From: Sulfurospirillum cavolei
Lineage (GTDB): Bacteria; Campylobacterota; Campylobacteria; Campylobacterales; Sulfurospirillaceae
Strand: one strand, 5' to 3'
Length of the DNA: 64,000 nt
NCBI RefSeq assembly: GCF_000813325.1
Contig: NZ_BBQE01000008.1
Numbering within the stretch: the first letter of the stretch is position 1; each line of letters opens with the position of its first letter. This document shows positions 52,148-61,058 of this stretch, piece by piece. The notes under the pieces were generated by a model. It was not told the DNA's origin and did not search any database. It worked only from the letters and a program-made list of their open reading frames with translations. The position numbers were made by a program, and so were the translations under genes.

Positions 52148-53644
52148 TTAAAAAAATCCGAGTTTATTTTTGTTGTATGACGTCAAAATATTTTTCGTAT
52201 GGCGATACGCATTGAGCATCATCATATGCGTTTCACGACCGATACCCGATTTTTTGTAGCCGCCGAAAGAGGCATGCGATGGATAGAGATGGTAGCAGTT
52301 GACCCATACGCGTCCGGCTTCGATGCCGCGTGACATTTTGTGGAGTTGATGTGCATCTCTAGACCAAACACCCGAACCTAAACCGTAAATGGTATCATTC
52401 GCGATGGCAAGCGCTTCATCCTCGTCTTTAAAGGTTGTGACACATAAAACAGGCCCAAAAATTTCTTCTTGGAAAATGCGCATTTTATTGTGACCTTTGA
52501 AGATCGTCGGTTTGATGTAGTTGCCTTTCGGGAATGTTTTGTTCTCGTACGCTTCGCCGCCGATAAGGCACTGCGCTCCCTCTTCTTTACCGATGCGGAT
52601 ATAATCTAAGATTTTCTCTTTTTGATTGACGGAGGCTTGCGCACCCATTTTCGTGGTCGGATCGAGCGGGTTTTCCTGCGTGATGGCTTTAACGCGCTCT
52701 AAAACGCGTTTCATAAACGGTTCGTAGATAGACTCTTGAATCAATGCGCGAGACGGGCATGTGCAAACTTCGCCGCTGTTAAAGGCAAAGAGTACGAGAC
52801 CTTCGATTGCTTTGTCGAAAAATTCGTCGTCTTTTTGCATAATGGATTCAAAGAAGATATTGGGGGATTTTCCGCCGAGTTCCAAGGTTGAGGGGATGAT
52901 ATTTTCGGTAGCGTACTGCATGATGAGCTGACCGGTCGTCGTCTCGCCCGTAAAACCGACTTTTTTAATGTCCGGATGCGTGGAAAGATGTTTACCGATT
53001 TTTCCGCCCGCACCGTTAATGACGTTGACGACGCCTTTGGGCAATACGTCTTGAATGGTTTCCATTAAAAGCAAGATAGACAGTGGCGTCGCGCTAGCAG
53101 GTTTGATCACGACGCAGTTCCCTGCGGCAATGGCGGGAGCGATTTTCCATGCCGCCATCAAAAGCGGAAAGTTCCATGGAATAATTTGTGCAACGACACC
53201 GAGAGGCTCGTGGATTTCTTGAGAGATCGTATTTTCGTCAAGGTCGGCAACCGATCCTGCTTCGCTGCGTATGACGGAAGCAAAATAGCGAAAATGATCG
53301 ACGACAAGCGGGATATCGGCCGCGAGGGTTTCGCGTACGGCTTTACCGTTGTCCAATGTTTCGGAGATGGCTAGAAATTCTAAATTTGCTTCGATTTTGT
53401 CGGCAATTTTATTGAGCATATCGCTTCGTTGAACGACCGACATATGCTTAAAAGATTCAAATGCTTTTTTAGCCGCCGCAACCGCCATATCGACGTCTGC
53501 CGTGGAAGAGCGCGGTATCTTGGTGAGAAGTTCACCGTCAACCGGAGAAAGATTGTCAAAATACTCGCCGCTTAAGGGTGGAACCCATTCGCCGCCGATA
53601 AAATTTTCGTAACGAGGCTTATACGTTGGTTTTGAATATGCCAT
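52148..53644 (-). CDS. NAD-dependent aldehyde dehydrogenase (acetaldehyde type)
   Basis: The 498-residue enzyme has the catalytic Glu in LELGGKSPN and the nucleophile Cys in GEVCTCPSRAL (usual form GQVCT). The motifs IIPWNFPLLMAAWKIAPA, GFTGETTTGQ and GVWSRDAHQLHKM fit the AldB/ExaC-type family that oxidises acetaldehyde and related aldehydes to acids. It is co-oriented with DUF779, 50 bases upstream of that gene. AGGTGCAAAA stands before the ATG. Confidence 0.93.
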   Translation of the reverse strand: MAYSKPTYKPRYENFIGGEWVPPLSGEYFDNLSPVDGELLTKIPRSSTADVDMAVAAAKKAFESFKHMSVVQRSDMLNKIADKIEANLEFLAISETLDNGKAVRETLAADIPLVVDHFRYFASVIRSEAGSVADLDENTISQEIHEPLGVVAQIIPWNFPLLMAAWKIAPAIAAGNCVVIKPASATPLSILLLMETIQDVLPKGVVNVINGAGGKIGKHLSTHPDIKKVGFTGETTTGQLIMQYATENIIPSTLELGGKSPNIFFESIMQKDDEFFDKAIEGLVLFAFNSGEVCTCPSRALIQESIYEPFMKRVLERVKAITQENPLDPTTKMGAQASVNQKEKILDYIRIGKEEGAQCLIGGEAYENKTFPKGNYIKPTIFKGHNKMRIFQEEIFGPVLCVTTFKDEDEALAIANDTIYGLGSGVWSRDAHQLHKMSRGIEAGRVWVNCYHLYPSHASFGGYKKSGIGRETHMMMLNAYRHTKNILTSYNKNKLGFF

Positions 53645-53823
53645 TTTTGCACCTTTCTAATTAAAGTAAAAGATAAAAATATCTTTAGAAAAAACTCTAG
53701 TGCAGATCTCTTTAATCGCCCATTAAAAATTATATTAATTTGTAGATAACGTTTTTGCTTTATGTGACGTTTGCTTTTTATTTACAAACGATTAAGAGGT
53801 CGTTTATGCTATTGTCCTATACT

Positions 53824-53912
53824 TTCATTACCAAGACACCTCCTTTTTAAAAATCACTCAACCTTTTTTCCTTGAACGCTCGGATTTGCCCGATTCGAGC
53901 GTTTTATTTCAT
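53824..53912 (+). ncRNA. Candidate small RNA with an anti-Shine-Dalgarno stretch
   Basis: The 341-base gap 53645-53985 holds a TATACT -10 box at 53818-53823, an unstructured C/U-rich stretch with ACACCTCCTTTTT, and a rho-independent terminator (AACGCTCG/CGAGCGTT, 53875-53903, then TTATTT). No gene on this strand uses that terminator. The CACCTCCTTT stretch resembles the 16S rRNA 3' end and could pair with ribosome binding sites. No further feature is visible in the gap except the promoter of the next gene. Confidence 0.4.
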
Positions 53913-53948
53913 TTTGAAATAGTTCTCTGCTCTTTTTTTCGTTTAGCC

Positions 53949-53954
53949 TATAAT
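53949..53954 (+). promoter_or_regulatory. -10 box of the Y-family polymerase gene
   Basis: TATAAT lies 31 bases before the GTG start, and a -35 is not clear. Confidence 0.5.
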
Positions 53955-53985
53955 CCTTTTGAATGTTTAAAGACAAGGACGGCGC

Positions 53986-55272
53986 GTGATTATTCATTTA
54001 GATTTGGATTGCTTTTTCGTTTCGGCAGAGCGTACCCGTACTCCTTTTTTAAAAAATAAACCCGTAGTAGTGTGCAAAAGTAGCGATACGAAGATTTTTT
54101 CGCATGAAGATACCGAATGCGTTATGACCGAATCGGTCGGTGGATTTAACAGCCTTTTTCAACATAAAAAAGCGTTTAACGGCTTTGATAAAACGGCATG
54201 GAAAAAAGAATTTATCAATGAAGAAGGACATATACACGGTATCGTCATCGCAAAAAGTTACGAAGCCAAAGCCTACGGAATTAAAACGGGAACGCCTTTG
54301 CGCGACGCTTTGGCGATGTGTCCGAACTTGCTTGTCGTTTCGAGCGACCATCTTTTCTATCAACTCCTTTCCACACAATTAAAAGCGTTTTTAAAGACGA
54401 AAATTCCGGTCTTGGAACAGTACAGTATCGATGAATTTTGGGGAGATTTACACGGTTGGGTGTGTGAAGAAAAAACGTATGATTTTATCCATACATTACG
54501 ACAAGAAATAATGGATACGTTTGATTTACCCGTCTCTATAGGTGCTTCGACGTCCAAGTGGATTGCTAAACTTGCGACCGATTTTGCAAAACCTTTTGGT
54601 CTCAAAATCGTTCCCAAAGAGCAGATCTTCGCTTTCGTATCGCCGCAACCGATCGAAAATTTTCCGGGTATCGGGAAAGTCTTATCTCAAAAATTGCATG
54701 AATACCGTATCGAAACTTTGGGCGATTTGATTGCGTATCGTCGGCTGGTCAGCGGTTGGGGAAGAATGGGAAAAGAGTTGTACGCTAAAGTGGTCGGAGA
54801 AGACAACGAACCTGTTTGTACCGATCGTGCAAGAAGTTCTATCGGCATCGCACGCAATTTTGCGCCGATTAAAGATCGAGAAGAGCTAAAACGGCGTATG
54901 ATTATTTTGACGCGTCATCTTTCGCATACGATGATGAAGCTAAGCCTTCATCCGACAACTTATTTTTTCAAGATTCGTTACGAAAACGGAGTCAAATCTC
55001 AAGGCTCGTTGAGCGTCGATCGCGCCTTTAGCGAGTCGTTTTATCGTAACTTAGCGATAGACTTTCTCGTCAAGCTCGATACCTCCCCCAATGAGCGCGT
55101 CCATCATCTCGCACTCTATGCTTCCAACTTCGTATCGCGTTCACATGTCAAAACATTTTCGCTTTTGTCGTCCGAGGAAGATAGCAAAGCAAAACGTTTA
55201 AGTGAAAAACTGACGCAATTGCGTGACAAATACGGCGTCGATATTGTCAGAGCGGGCATTGAAAAATTATGA
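53986..55272 (+). CDS. Y-family DNA polymerase (DinB/ImpB-like) with an insert
   Basis: The 428-residue protein has the first metal-binding motif LDLDCFF at the N-terminus, the second catalytic motif QYSIDEFW near 147, helix-hairpin-helix FPGIGKVLSQKL and a little-finger region, so it should be an error-prone translesion polymerase. Relative to DinB, about 45-50 extra residues stand between PVVVCK (about 31) and GIVIAKSYEAKAYGI (about 85). The start is GTG after AAGGACGGC. No LexA-like box is visible upstream. Confidence 0.88.
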   Translation: MIIHLDLDCFFVSAERTRTPFLKNKPVVVCKSSDTKIFSHEDTECVMTESVGGFNSLFQHKKAFNGFDKTAWKKEFINEEGHIHGIVIAKSYEAKAYGIKTGTPLRDALAMCPNLLVVSSDHLFYQLLSTQLKAFLKTKIPVLEQYSIDEFWGDLHGWVCEEKTYDFIHTLRQEIMDTFDLPVSIGASTSKWIAKLATDFAKPFGLKIVPKEQIFAFVSPQPIENFPGIGKVLSQKLHEYRIETLGDLIAYRRLVSGWGRMGKELYAKVVGEDNEPVCTDRARSSIGIARNFAPIKDREELKRRMIILTRHLSHTMMKLSLHPTTYFFKIRYENGVKSQGSLSVDRAFSESFYRNLAIDFLVKLDTSPNERVHHLALYASNFVSRSHVKTFSLLSSEEDSKAKRLSEKLTQLRDKYGVDIVRAGIEKL

Positions 55273-55273
55273 T

Positions 55274-55753
55274 TTAGCGACGTAAAGCTTGTAGGCACGC
55301 TTCAAACGTTGATGCAATAATTTTATGGGCAAACATCAGATTGTGACTTAAGCCGAAGTCTTCGAGATACATGCCCTTGTCGTCGACGGTTTTATCGCCT
55401 AAATGCAGCATCGCTTGAGTTCGTTCTTTAAGATTTCGTCTATCGTTAGAGTAAGCGACGACGGTTTTACCGAGCCCTTCCGCAAATCCTACTTCCCAAA
55501 CCGTACCGCTATCGGGTTCGGGTCCGCGAAAAGGCGAAAGGTTGGCAATGACGATATCGCTTGCTTGAATCATTTTTTGATTGGCTTCGCGGATTTTCAA
55601 TGCGATTTCACTCGGCGATGAACCCACGATAACATTATCGAGCGGAAAATTTCCCGCAAAACCGTAATCTCGACAGCATTTTTTTAATCTTTCTCCGATT
55701 TCTACGGCATTGGGTAAAAAAACTTCCGGCCCCGCGAGATAAATTGTTTGCAT
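55274..55753 (-). CDS. Nucleoside 2-deoxyribosyltransferase family protein
   Basis: The 159-residue protein begins YLAGPEVFLPNAVEIGERLK and has DIVIANLSPFRGPEPDSGTVWEVGFAEGLGK, with the catalytic Glu in the latter. It exchanges bases on deoxynucleosides or hydrolyses nucleotides in salvage or pool sanitation. It stands at the border of the AT-rich island and converges with the polymerase gene (1 base apart). Confidence 0.87.
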   Translation of the reverse strand: MQTIYLAGPEVFLPNAVEIGERLKKCCRDYGFAGNFPLDNVIVGSSPSEIALKIREANQKMIQASDIVIANLSPFRGPEPDSGTVWEVGFAEGLGKTVVAYSNDRRNLKERTQAMLHLGDKTVDDKGMYLEDFGLSHNLMFAHKIIASTFEACLQALRR

Positions 55754-55844
55754 GGCATATTCTTTCGTTTTAGGATATAAAATGAAGTCAGCAGTTTAGC
55801 TAAAAAATTGTGTAAAAGTAAGGGAAAGTTGTTTTATAAAAAAG

Positions 55845-55863
55845 TGGTGCGGATAAAGAGACT
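55845..55863 (-). mobile_element. Probable attachment-site remnant (tRNA 3' end)
   Basis: TGGTGCGGATAAAGAGACT, read on the minus strand, ends in ATCCGCACCA, which looks like a tRNA acceptor end with CCA. The rest of a tRNA is missing. It stands 150 bases before a tyrosine integrase gene and at the change to AT-rich DNA, so it may be the att core left by integration into a tRNA gene. Confidence 0.45.
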
Positions 55864-55875
55864 AAAAGTAAATAG

Positions 55876-55987
55876 TTTTACAAAGTTTCTTAAAGTCTTG
55901 CAAACTCTTATAAAATAGCCTATTTTAGGGATTTTATTTATCTATTATTAATGATTTTTCTTATATACTTTTACAAAGTTTTACAAA
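55876..55987 (+). repeat. TTTTACAAAGTTT direct repeats upstream of the integrase
   Basis: TTTTACAAAGTTT occurs at 55876-55888 and 55969-55981, with a third TTTTACAAA at 55979-55987. They could be arm-type integrase binding sites. Confidence 0.4.
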
Positions 55988-56012
55988 TCTAGGGTCAAAA
56001 TAAGGTCAAAAA

Positions 56013-57173
56013 ATGGGTTTGATTAAGTCTAAAAAGCATAAAGGTGTTTATTACTACGAAACAGAAGATGGCGATGAAGTATATTATTTTACCTATAAAC
56101 GTCTTATAGATCAAAAAAAGTTTACAGTTAAAGTAGGAACAAAAAGTGGTGGTTGGTCATTAACGCAATGTCATGCAGAACGTGAAAAAGCAGTCAATGA
56201 AATGCGTGCAGGGCATGTTCCTACATTGGTGCGTAATAAAAGAAAAATTGCAGAAATCACTTCCTTTGATATGATAGCAGAAGAGTATTATCAGTATAAA
56301 AAATTATATATGACAGATGTGAATTGGAAAGATGCTGTTTCTATTTATACAAATCATATCAAACCTTATTTGGGGAATAAAGATATCGAGAAAATTACAA
56401 GCTCAGATATTGAAGATATTATGAATACTAAAAAGGCAAAATTAGCCAATAAAACTATTAATATCATTGCAGAAAAAATTGGAACGATTTTCTATTTTGC
56501 TATTAAGAAAAAACTTTTTAAGGGTATTAATCCAATAATCGATATTAAAAAGCTTCCAGAAAACAATGAGAGGCTAAGGTTTCTTTCTAAGGATGAAATC
56601 ACACTTTTATTGGAAGCTACAAAAAAGCATAGTGATGCTGGAATTCATCTTTTTACCTATTTGGCTATAAGCACAGGTGCTCGTCTTGTAAATATTTGTA
56701 ATTTGAAAGTTCAGGATATTGATTTTAAACATAAGGTTATCTCGATATATGACTACAAAAACAAGTCATACTATAAAGCTTTTTTGCGTTCAGATGAGGA
56801 GTTTATTCAATTTCTAAAAAATCAGTTAAGAGGCAAGAAGCCAATGGATTATATCTTGGGAGATAGAACCCTTGTTGGTCACAAAAGATTTATTCAAAGA
56901 GAATTGTCATTTATCCTCGATGAGCTTTTTAATCTTGACTACTTATTGTATAAAAATAAAAAAGATTTAGATAAAGACCTCAAATCAGAAGTGATGCGCA
57001 ACAAGGTAGTTATTCATACGCTAAGACACACTTTTGCTTCACAACTTGTTATTAATGGAACTCCAATTTTTACAGTTCAAAAACTTATGAACCATAAAGA
57101 TATTAAGATGACCATGCGCTATTCAAAATTAAGCAATGACAGTGGACGTGATTCTATAAATGGGATTTTTTAA
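56013..57173 (+). CDS. Tyrosine recombinase/integrase of the island
   Basis: The 386-residue protein has an N-terminal arm-binding domain, a SAM-like core-binding part and a catalytic domain with STGARLVNICNLKVQDID (Arg), HTLRHTFASQLVINGT (HxLR) and a C-terminal MTMRYSKL tyrosine. All catalytic residues are present, so it should be active. It defines an integrative element or phage-like island. Codons are AT-rich, unlike the DNA left of 55.8 kb. Confidence 0.95.
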   Translation: MGLIKSKKHKGVYYYETEDGDEVYYFTYKRLIDQKKFTVKVGTKSGGWSLTQCHAEREKAVNEMRAGHVPTLVRNKRKIAEITSFDMIAEEYYQYKKLYMTDVNWKDAVSIYTNHIKPYLGNKDIEKITSSDIEDIMNTKKAKLANKTINIIAEKIGTIFYFAIKKKLFKGINPIIDIKKLPENNERLRFLSKDEITLLLEATKKHSDAGIHLFTYLAISTGARLVNICNLKVQDIDFKHKVISIYDYKNKSYYKAFLRSDEEFIQFLKNQLRGKKPMDYILGDRTLVGHKRFIQRELSFILDELFNLDYLLYKNKKDLDKDLKSEVMRNKVVIHTLRHTFASQLVINGTPIFTVQKLMNHKDIKMTMRYSKLSNDSGRDSINGIF

Positions 57174-57178
57174 AATAA

Positions 57179-57203
57179 ATTAGTAAGCCATTGACTTACT
57201 AAT
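57179..57203. promoter_or_regulatory. Inverted repeat in front of the higBA-like pair
   Basis: ATTAGTAAG and CTTACTAAT are perfect 9-base arms 7 bases apart, 23 bases before the toxin start. It fits an operator for the HigA-like protein, or a terminator of the integrase gene. Confidence 0.6.
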
Positions 57204-57225
57204 AACAATAAAGGTAAAATACTAA

Positions 57226-57531
57226 ATGGAAATTATCGAAACATCAATTTTTACCAAACGCATTACCGAAATTTTAAAAGATGATGAGTATAAAGAGCTT
57301 CAAAGCTTTTTATGTCAGCACCCTAAAAGCGGTGATGTTATTCGAGGTTCTGGTGGGCTTAGAAAATTGCGATGGAACTTAAAAGGAACTGGTAAAAGTG
57401 GGGGTATCCGAAATATCTATTATTTTTTTGAAGATGAAAATAGTATTTTGATGGTCTATGTGTATAAAAAGAGTGAAACAGAAGACCTCACTCCAAAACA
57501 GATTGATGCTTTGAGAAAAGCTTTTTTATAA
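57226..57531 (+). CDS. HigB/RelE-like toxin
   Basis: The 101-residue protein has LQSFLCQHPKSGDVIRGSGGLRKLRW, RNIYYFFEDENSILMVYVYKKSE and TPKQIDALRKAF, the pattern of RelE-superfamily HigB-type toxins, which cut mRNA on ribosomes. The toxin precedes the antitoxin gene, which is the hig order. Confidence 0.88.
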   Translation: MEIIETSIFTKRITEILKDDEYKELQSFLCQHPKSGDVIRGSGGLRKLRWNLKGTGKSGGIRNIYYFFEDENSILMVYVYKKSETEDLTPKQIDALRKAFL

Positions 57532-57545
57532 AAAGGATTTAACCC

Positions 57546-57869
57546 ATGAAAAACGAAATGTTTGAAGAACTCTTAGAGAGTGTCAAAGAAGCAAAAGCAA
57601 TTAAAAATAAAGAAGTAACACCAAGTAGAGCCTTTTTAATGCAAGAGCCTAATCCAAAAGATATTCGCACAAAACTTGAATTAACCCAAGCTCACTTTGC
57701 AGCACTTATGAATATAAGTGTCCATACCTTACGCAATTGGGAACAAGGACGACGACAACCAGAAGGACCAGCAAAAGTGCTTCTTAACATTGTATCTGAA
57801 CACCCAGAAGTACTTTTACAGACAGAGAGCTATGCAGATAAAACCTGTGATGATACGCTTAGAGTATGA
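57546..57869 (+). CDS. HigA-like antitoxin with Xre helix-turn-helix
   Basis: The 107-residue protein has a helix-turn-helix in IRTKLELTQAHFAALMNISVHTLRNWEQGRRQPEGPA (about 40-75). The N-terminal part VKEAKAIKNKEVTPSRAF is typical of antitoxins that pair with HigB-type toxins. It starts 14 bases after the toxin, with AAAAAGGATTTAACCC upstream. Confidence 0.88.
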   Translation: MKNEMFEELLESVKEAKAIKNKEVTPSRAFLMQEPNPKDIRTKLELTQAHFAALMNISVHTLRNWEQGRRQPEGPAKVLLNIVSEHPEVLLQTESYADKTCDDTLRV

Positions 57870-57951
57870 TGCCCCTCAAAAGAAAAATCATTATGGAAAA
57901 GTCCTCTTTTTTGTGGTAGTTTTTGTGGGTATAATTATGCTTTACATGTAA
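57835..57951 (+). CDS. Possible small single-helix membrane protein
   Basis: An ATG inside the antitoxin gene opens a 38-residue frame ending in a clear membrane helix (VLFFVVVFVGIIMLYM). GAGAG stands before the ATG. It could be a small toxin-like or accessory protein. The stop lies in a TTTACATGTAAG palindrome. Evidence is only the hydrophobic helix and the start. The rest of the gap to 58050 shows no gene. Confidence 0.3.
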   Translation, partial: QIKPVMIRLEYDAPQKKNHYGKVLFFVVVFVGIIMLYM

Positions 57952-58050
57952 GGAAAACCCAAACATGATTCAATTTTCACAATATGCAATGAAAGAATGA
58001 AATAAAATTCTACTACTTTATAATTCAGTAAGCCTTTTCAAGGATATAAC

Positions 58051-59154
58051 ATGGTTAAAAGAGTTTTTCACCCAGTAGGACAAGGTGCATTTTATTCTGA
58101 GCACCATGATAATTTTACAGTAGTGTATGATTGTGGTTCTACTTCAAAAAAACTTGCTTCAAAAGTAGTAGAACAATTTTTCAAACAAAATGATGTCATA
58201 GATATACTCTTTATTTCACATTTTGATTATGATCATGTGAGCAATATTCCTCAATTAATAAAACTCACAAAAATTAAAACAGTAGTTCTGCCACTATTGC
58301 ATAATCATCAAAAAAACTTGCTTATTAATCTTTACAGAAGTTTAGGAAAAGATATTATAAATTTGATTGACAGCCCAGAAAATTTTTTTGGTAACAACAC
58401 AAAGGTTATAAAAGTAAAACCATTTAACAGAAATGAAAATAATATCACCTCTTTGGAAGTAAATCTTAATGAAAATGGCACTCAAGAAATTGAAAGTGGA
58501 ACAATTTTGCTTAATAAGTTCAATCAATACTCATGGATATATGTACCATATAATCATGAATATTTAACAAGAAATCTTATGCTTGAAAAACTGTTGACTA
58601 CTAATGGATTTGATGTAGATAAATTAAAAAATGACCCGAGATATACTTTAAGTGAAATTGATAGTGATTTAAAAACAACAAAAAATATATTTAAAAATAT
58701 TTACAAAAAATTAGAAGGAACAATCAATATAAATTCAATGATTGTGTATTCTGGTACAAAGCCTAATACTAAATCGAAGCTAAAAACAAATAGTATTTAC
58801 TATAAGAATACATTTATCAATATGTATGACTATTTTAAGTATTTTTGTAATGAAAAGATTGGATGTATTTATACGGGTGATAGTGATTTGAACATTGTAA
58901 ATAATATTCCAACAATTTTCAAAGCATATTGGAATGATGTTGGAACTATTCAAATACCACATCATGGAAGTCTTAAAAGCTTTAATAAAAGTATTTTAGT
59001 TAGTCAAAATTATTTATGCCCAATTTCAGTTGGAAATAAAAATTCTTACGGTCATCCATCTGATAAAGTGATTGTGGATATAATTAATCAAAAAAGTATT
59101 CCTTTTTGTGTGACTGAAGAAAAAAATACCCTTTTCATTCAAGATATTGGTTAA
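58051..59154 (+). CDS. ComEC-like metallo-beta-lactamase-fold hydrolase
   Basis: The 367-residue soluble protein starts RVFHPVGQGAFYSEHHDNFTVVYDCGS and has metal motifs LFISHFDYDHVSNI (usual HxDxDH type), GCIYTGDSD and IPHHGSLKSF, like the hydrolase part of ComEC and related nucleases. It starts a four-gene run (58051-62920) with short gaps. It may cut nucleic acid or a nucleotide signal. The long middle insert (about 150-260) is lysine- and asparagine-rich and unknown. Confidence 0.8.
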   Translation: MVKRVFHPVGQGAFYSEHHDNFTVVYDCGSTSKKLASKVVEQFFKQNDVIDILFISHFDYDHVSNIPQLIKLTKIKTVVLPLLHNHQKNLLINLYRSLGKDIINLIDSPENFFGNNTKVIKVKPFNRNENNITSLEVNLNENGTQEIESGTILLNKFNQYSWIYVPYNHEYLTRNLMLEKLLTTNGFDVDKLKNDPRYTLSEIDSDLKTTKNIFKNIYKKLEGTININSMIVYSGTKPNTKSKLKTNSIYYKNTFINMYDYFKYFCNEKIGCIYTGDSDLNIVNNIPTIFKAYWNDVGTIQIPHHGSLKSFNKSILVSQNYLCPISVGNKNSYGHPSDKVIVDIINQKSIPFCVTEEKNTLFIQDIG

Positions 59155-59171
59155 TGAATATTGGAGCCTAA

Positions 59172-61028
59172 ATGAAAACAAACCTCCCCGTAATCAAACA
59201 AGACAATGCTGTTGCTATACTCTCTAAAACCAAAAATCTCTTAAGTATCACCAATAGGCTTTTATCTAAAAACGAGATACAAGAAATTGTACAAGGCTTT
59301 AGGCATAAATATCTCTATCTTACTTGTTGCGTAGGTTCGGTATATGCTGTTGCCATCACTCCTGATGGAAAGCAGATAGTCTATGGCGGCAATGATGAGA
59401 TTATTAAAATCAGGGACATATACAGCGGAGTATGTATTAAAACTCTTGAAGGGCATTCAAGCTATGTAAATTCCATTGCAATCACTCCTGATGGAAAAAA
59501 GATTGTCTCTGGAAGCCTTGATAAAACTATTAAAATATGGGATTTATATAGTGGAGCTTGTCTAAATACCTTTGATAGACATACCGATAGAACTAGTTCT
59601 GTGATTATCGCCCCTGATGGGGAGAAGATAGTTTTTGGGTGCAATGATGGCACTATTAAAATTTTGGATATATACGATGGAAAATATCTAAAAACTTTTG
59701 AAGGGCATACAAACTCGATAATCTCTATTGCAATCACTCCTGATGGAAAAAAGATTATCTTTGGAAGCCATGACAATACTATTAAAATATGGGATATACT
59801 CAGTGATTCATGTCTTGAAACCCTTGAAAAGCATTCAAGTTTGGTAAATTCCATTGCAATCACGCCTGATGGAAAAAAGATTGTTTCTGGAAGTAGTGAT
59901 GAGACTATTAAAATATGGGATATAGAAAGTGGAGTATGCCTCAGTACTCTTAATAGGCATACCAATAGTGTGAGTTCTGTTATCATTACCCCTGATGGCA
60001 AGCAAATTGTCTCTGGAAGCCATGATAACACTATTAAATTATGGGATTTAGAAAGTGGAGTATGTCTTGAAACCATTGAGGGGCTTGAAAATGAAATCAA
60101 CATTACCCCTGATGGAAAGCAGATAGTCTATGGAAGTGATGATGAAACTATTAAAATATGGGATATAGAAAGTGGAGTATGCTTGAATACTTTTGAAGGG
60201 CATTCAGACTCAATAAATTCCATTGCAATCACTCCTGATAGAAAAAAGATTGTCTCTGGAAGCTATGATAACACTATTAAAGTATGGGATATAGAAAGTG
60301 GAGTATGCTTGAATACTTTTGAAGGGCATTCAAACTTGGTAACCTCTATTGCCATTACCCCTGATGGCAAGCAAATTGTCTCTGGAAGCCATGATAACAC
60401 TATTAAAATTTGGGACATACACAGCGGAGTATGTATTAAAACTCTTGAAGGGCATTCAAGCTATGTAAATTCCATTGTAATCACTCCTGATGGAAAAAAG
60501 ATTGTCTCTGGAAGCTATGATAACACTATTAAAATATGGGATATAGAAAGTGGAGCATGTATTAAAACTATTGAAGGGCATACAAACTCGATAACCTCTA
60601 TTGCCGTTACCCCCGATGGTAAGCAAATTGTTTCAGGTAGCGATGATAACACTATTAAATTATGGGATATAGAAAGTGGAGCATGCTTCAAAACCATTGA
60701 GGGGCATTCAAATGGGATAGAATCCATCTCCATTGCCTCAGATGGAACGCAGATAGTCTCTGGGGGAGATACTTTTAATTGCACTATTAAAGTTTGGGAT
60801 AAAGAAAGTGGGGCATATCTTAAAACACTTAAGGGGGGACCTACAGGATGGATAAATACCATCGCAATAACTCCTGATGGAAAGCAGATTGTTTCTATAT
60901 GCGATTATAATACCATTAAAATATGGGATATTTTTAGTGGTGAAATAGTATATGAGCTCGTTAAGCCAAGTAACTATTTTTCGGTAGCACTCTATAAGGA
61001 TGGACAGTTAATTGCTTTTATACAATGA
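59172..61028 (+). CDS. WD40 repeat protein, about 14 blades
   Basis: The 618-residue protein has a short N-terminal region (residues 1-55) and then 13 full WD40 blades and a partial 14th, each like ITPDGKKIVSGSxDNTIKIWD, enough for two seven-blade propellers. No enzyme domain is seen. The blades are near-identical even in DNA: 59422-59516 and 60421-60515 differ by one base. Such arrays act as recognition or scaffold units. The gene starts 17 bases after the metallohydrolase gene, with TTGGAG upstream. Confidence 0.93.
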   Translation: MKTNLPVIKQDNAVAILSKTKNLLSITNRLLSKNEIQEIVQGFRHKYLYLTCCVGSVYAVAITPDGKQIVYGGNDEIIKIRDIYSGVCIKTLEGHSSYVNSIAITPDGKKIVSGSLDKTIKIWDLYSGACLNTFDRHTDRTSSVIIAPDGEKIVFGCNDGTIKILDIYDGKYLKTFEGHTNSIISIAITPDGKKIIFGSHDNTIKIWDILSDSCLETLEKHSSLVNSIAITPDGKKIVSGSSDETIKIWDIESGVCLSTLNRHTNSVSSVIITPDGKQIVSGSHDNTIKLWDLESGVCLETIEGLENEINITPDGKQIVYGSDDETIKIWDIESGVCLNTFEGHSDSINSIAITPDRKKIVSGSYDNTIKVWDIESGVCLNTFEGHSNLVTSIAITPDGKQIVSGSHDNTIKIWDIHSGVCIKTLEGHSSYVNSIVITPDGKKIVSGSYDNTIKIWDIESGACIKTIEGHTNSITSIAVTPDGKQIVSGSDDNTIKLWDIESGACFKTIEGHSNGIESISIASDGTQIVSGGDTFNCTIKVWDKESGAYLKTLKGGPTGWINTIAITPDGKQIVSICDYNTIKIWDIFSGEIVYELVKPSNYFSVALYKDGQLIAFIQ

Positions 61029-61058
61029 TGACAATGAAAAATATACTTAGGAATATGG

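Noticed and set aside
59300..60960. Regular repeats that could suggest a CRISPR array
   Set aside because: They keep one reading frame and encode WD40 blades of about 42 residues; there are no unique spacers and no cas genes.
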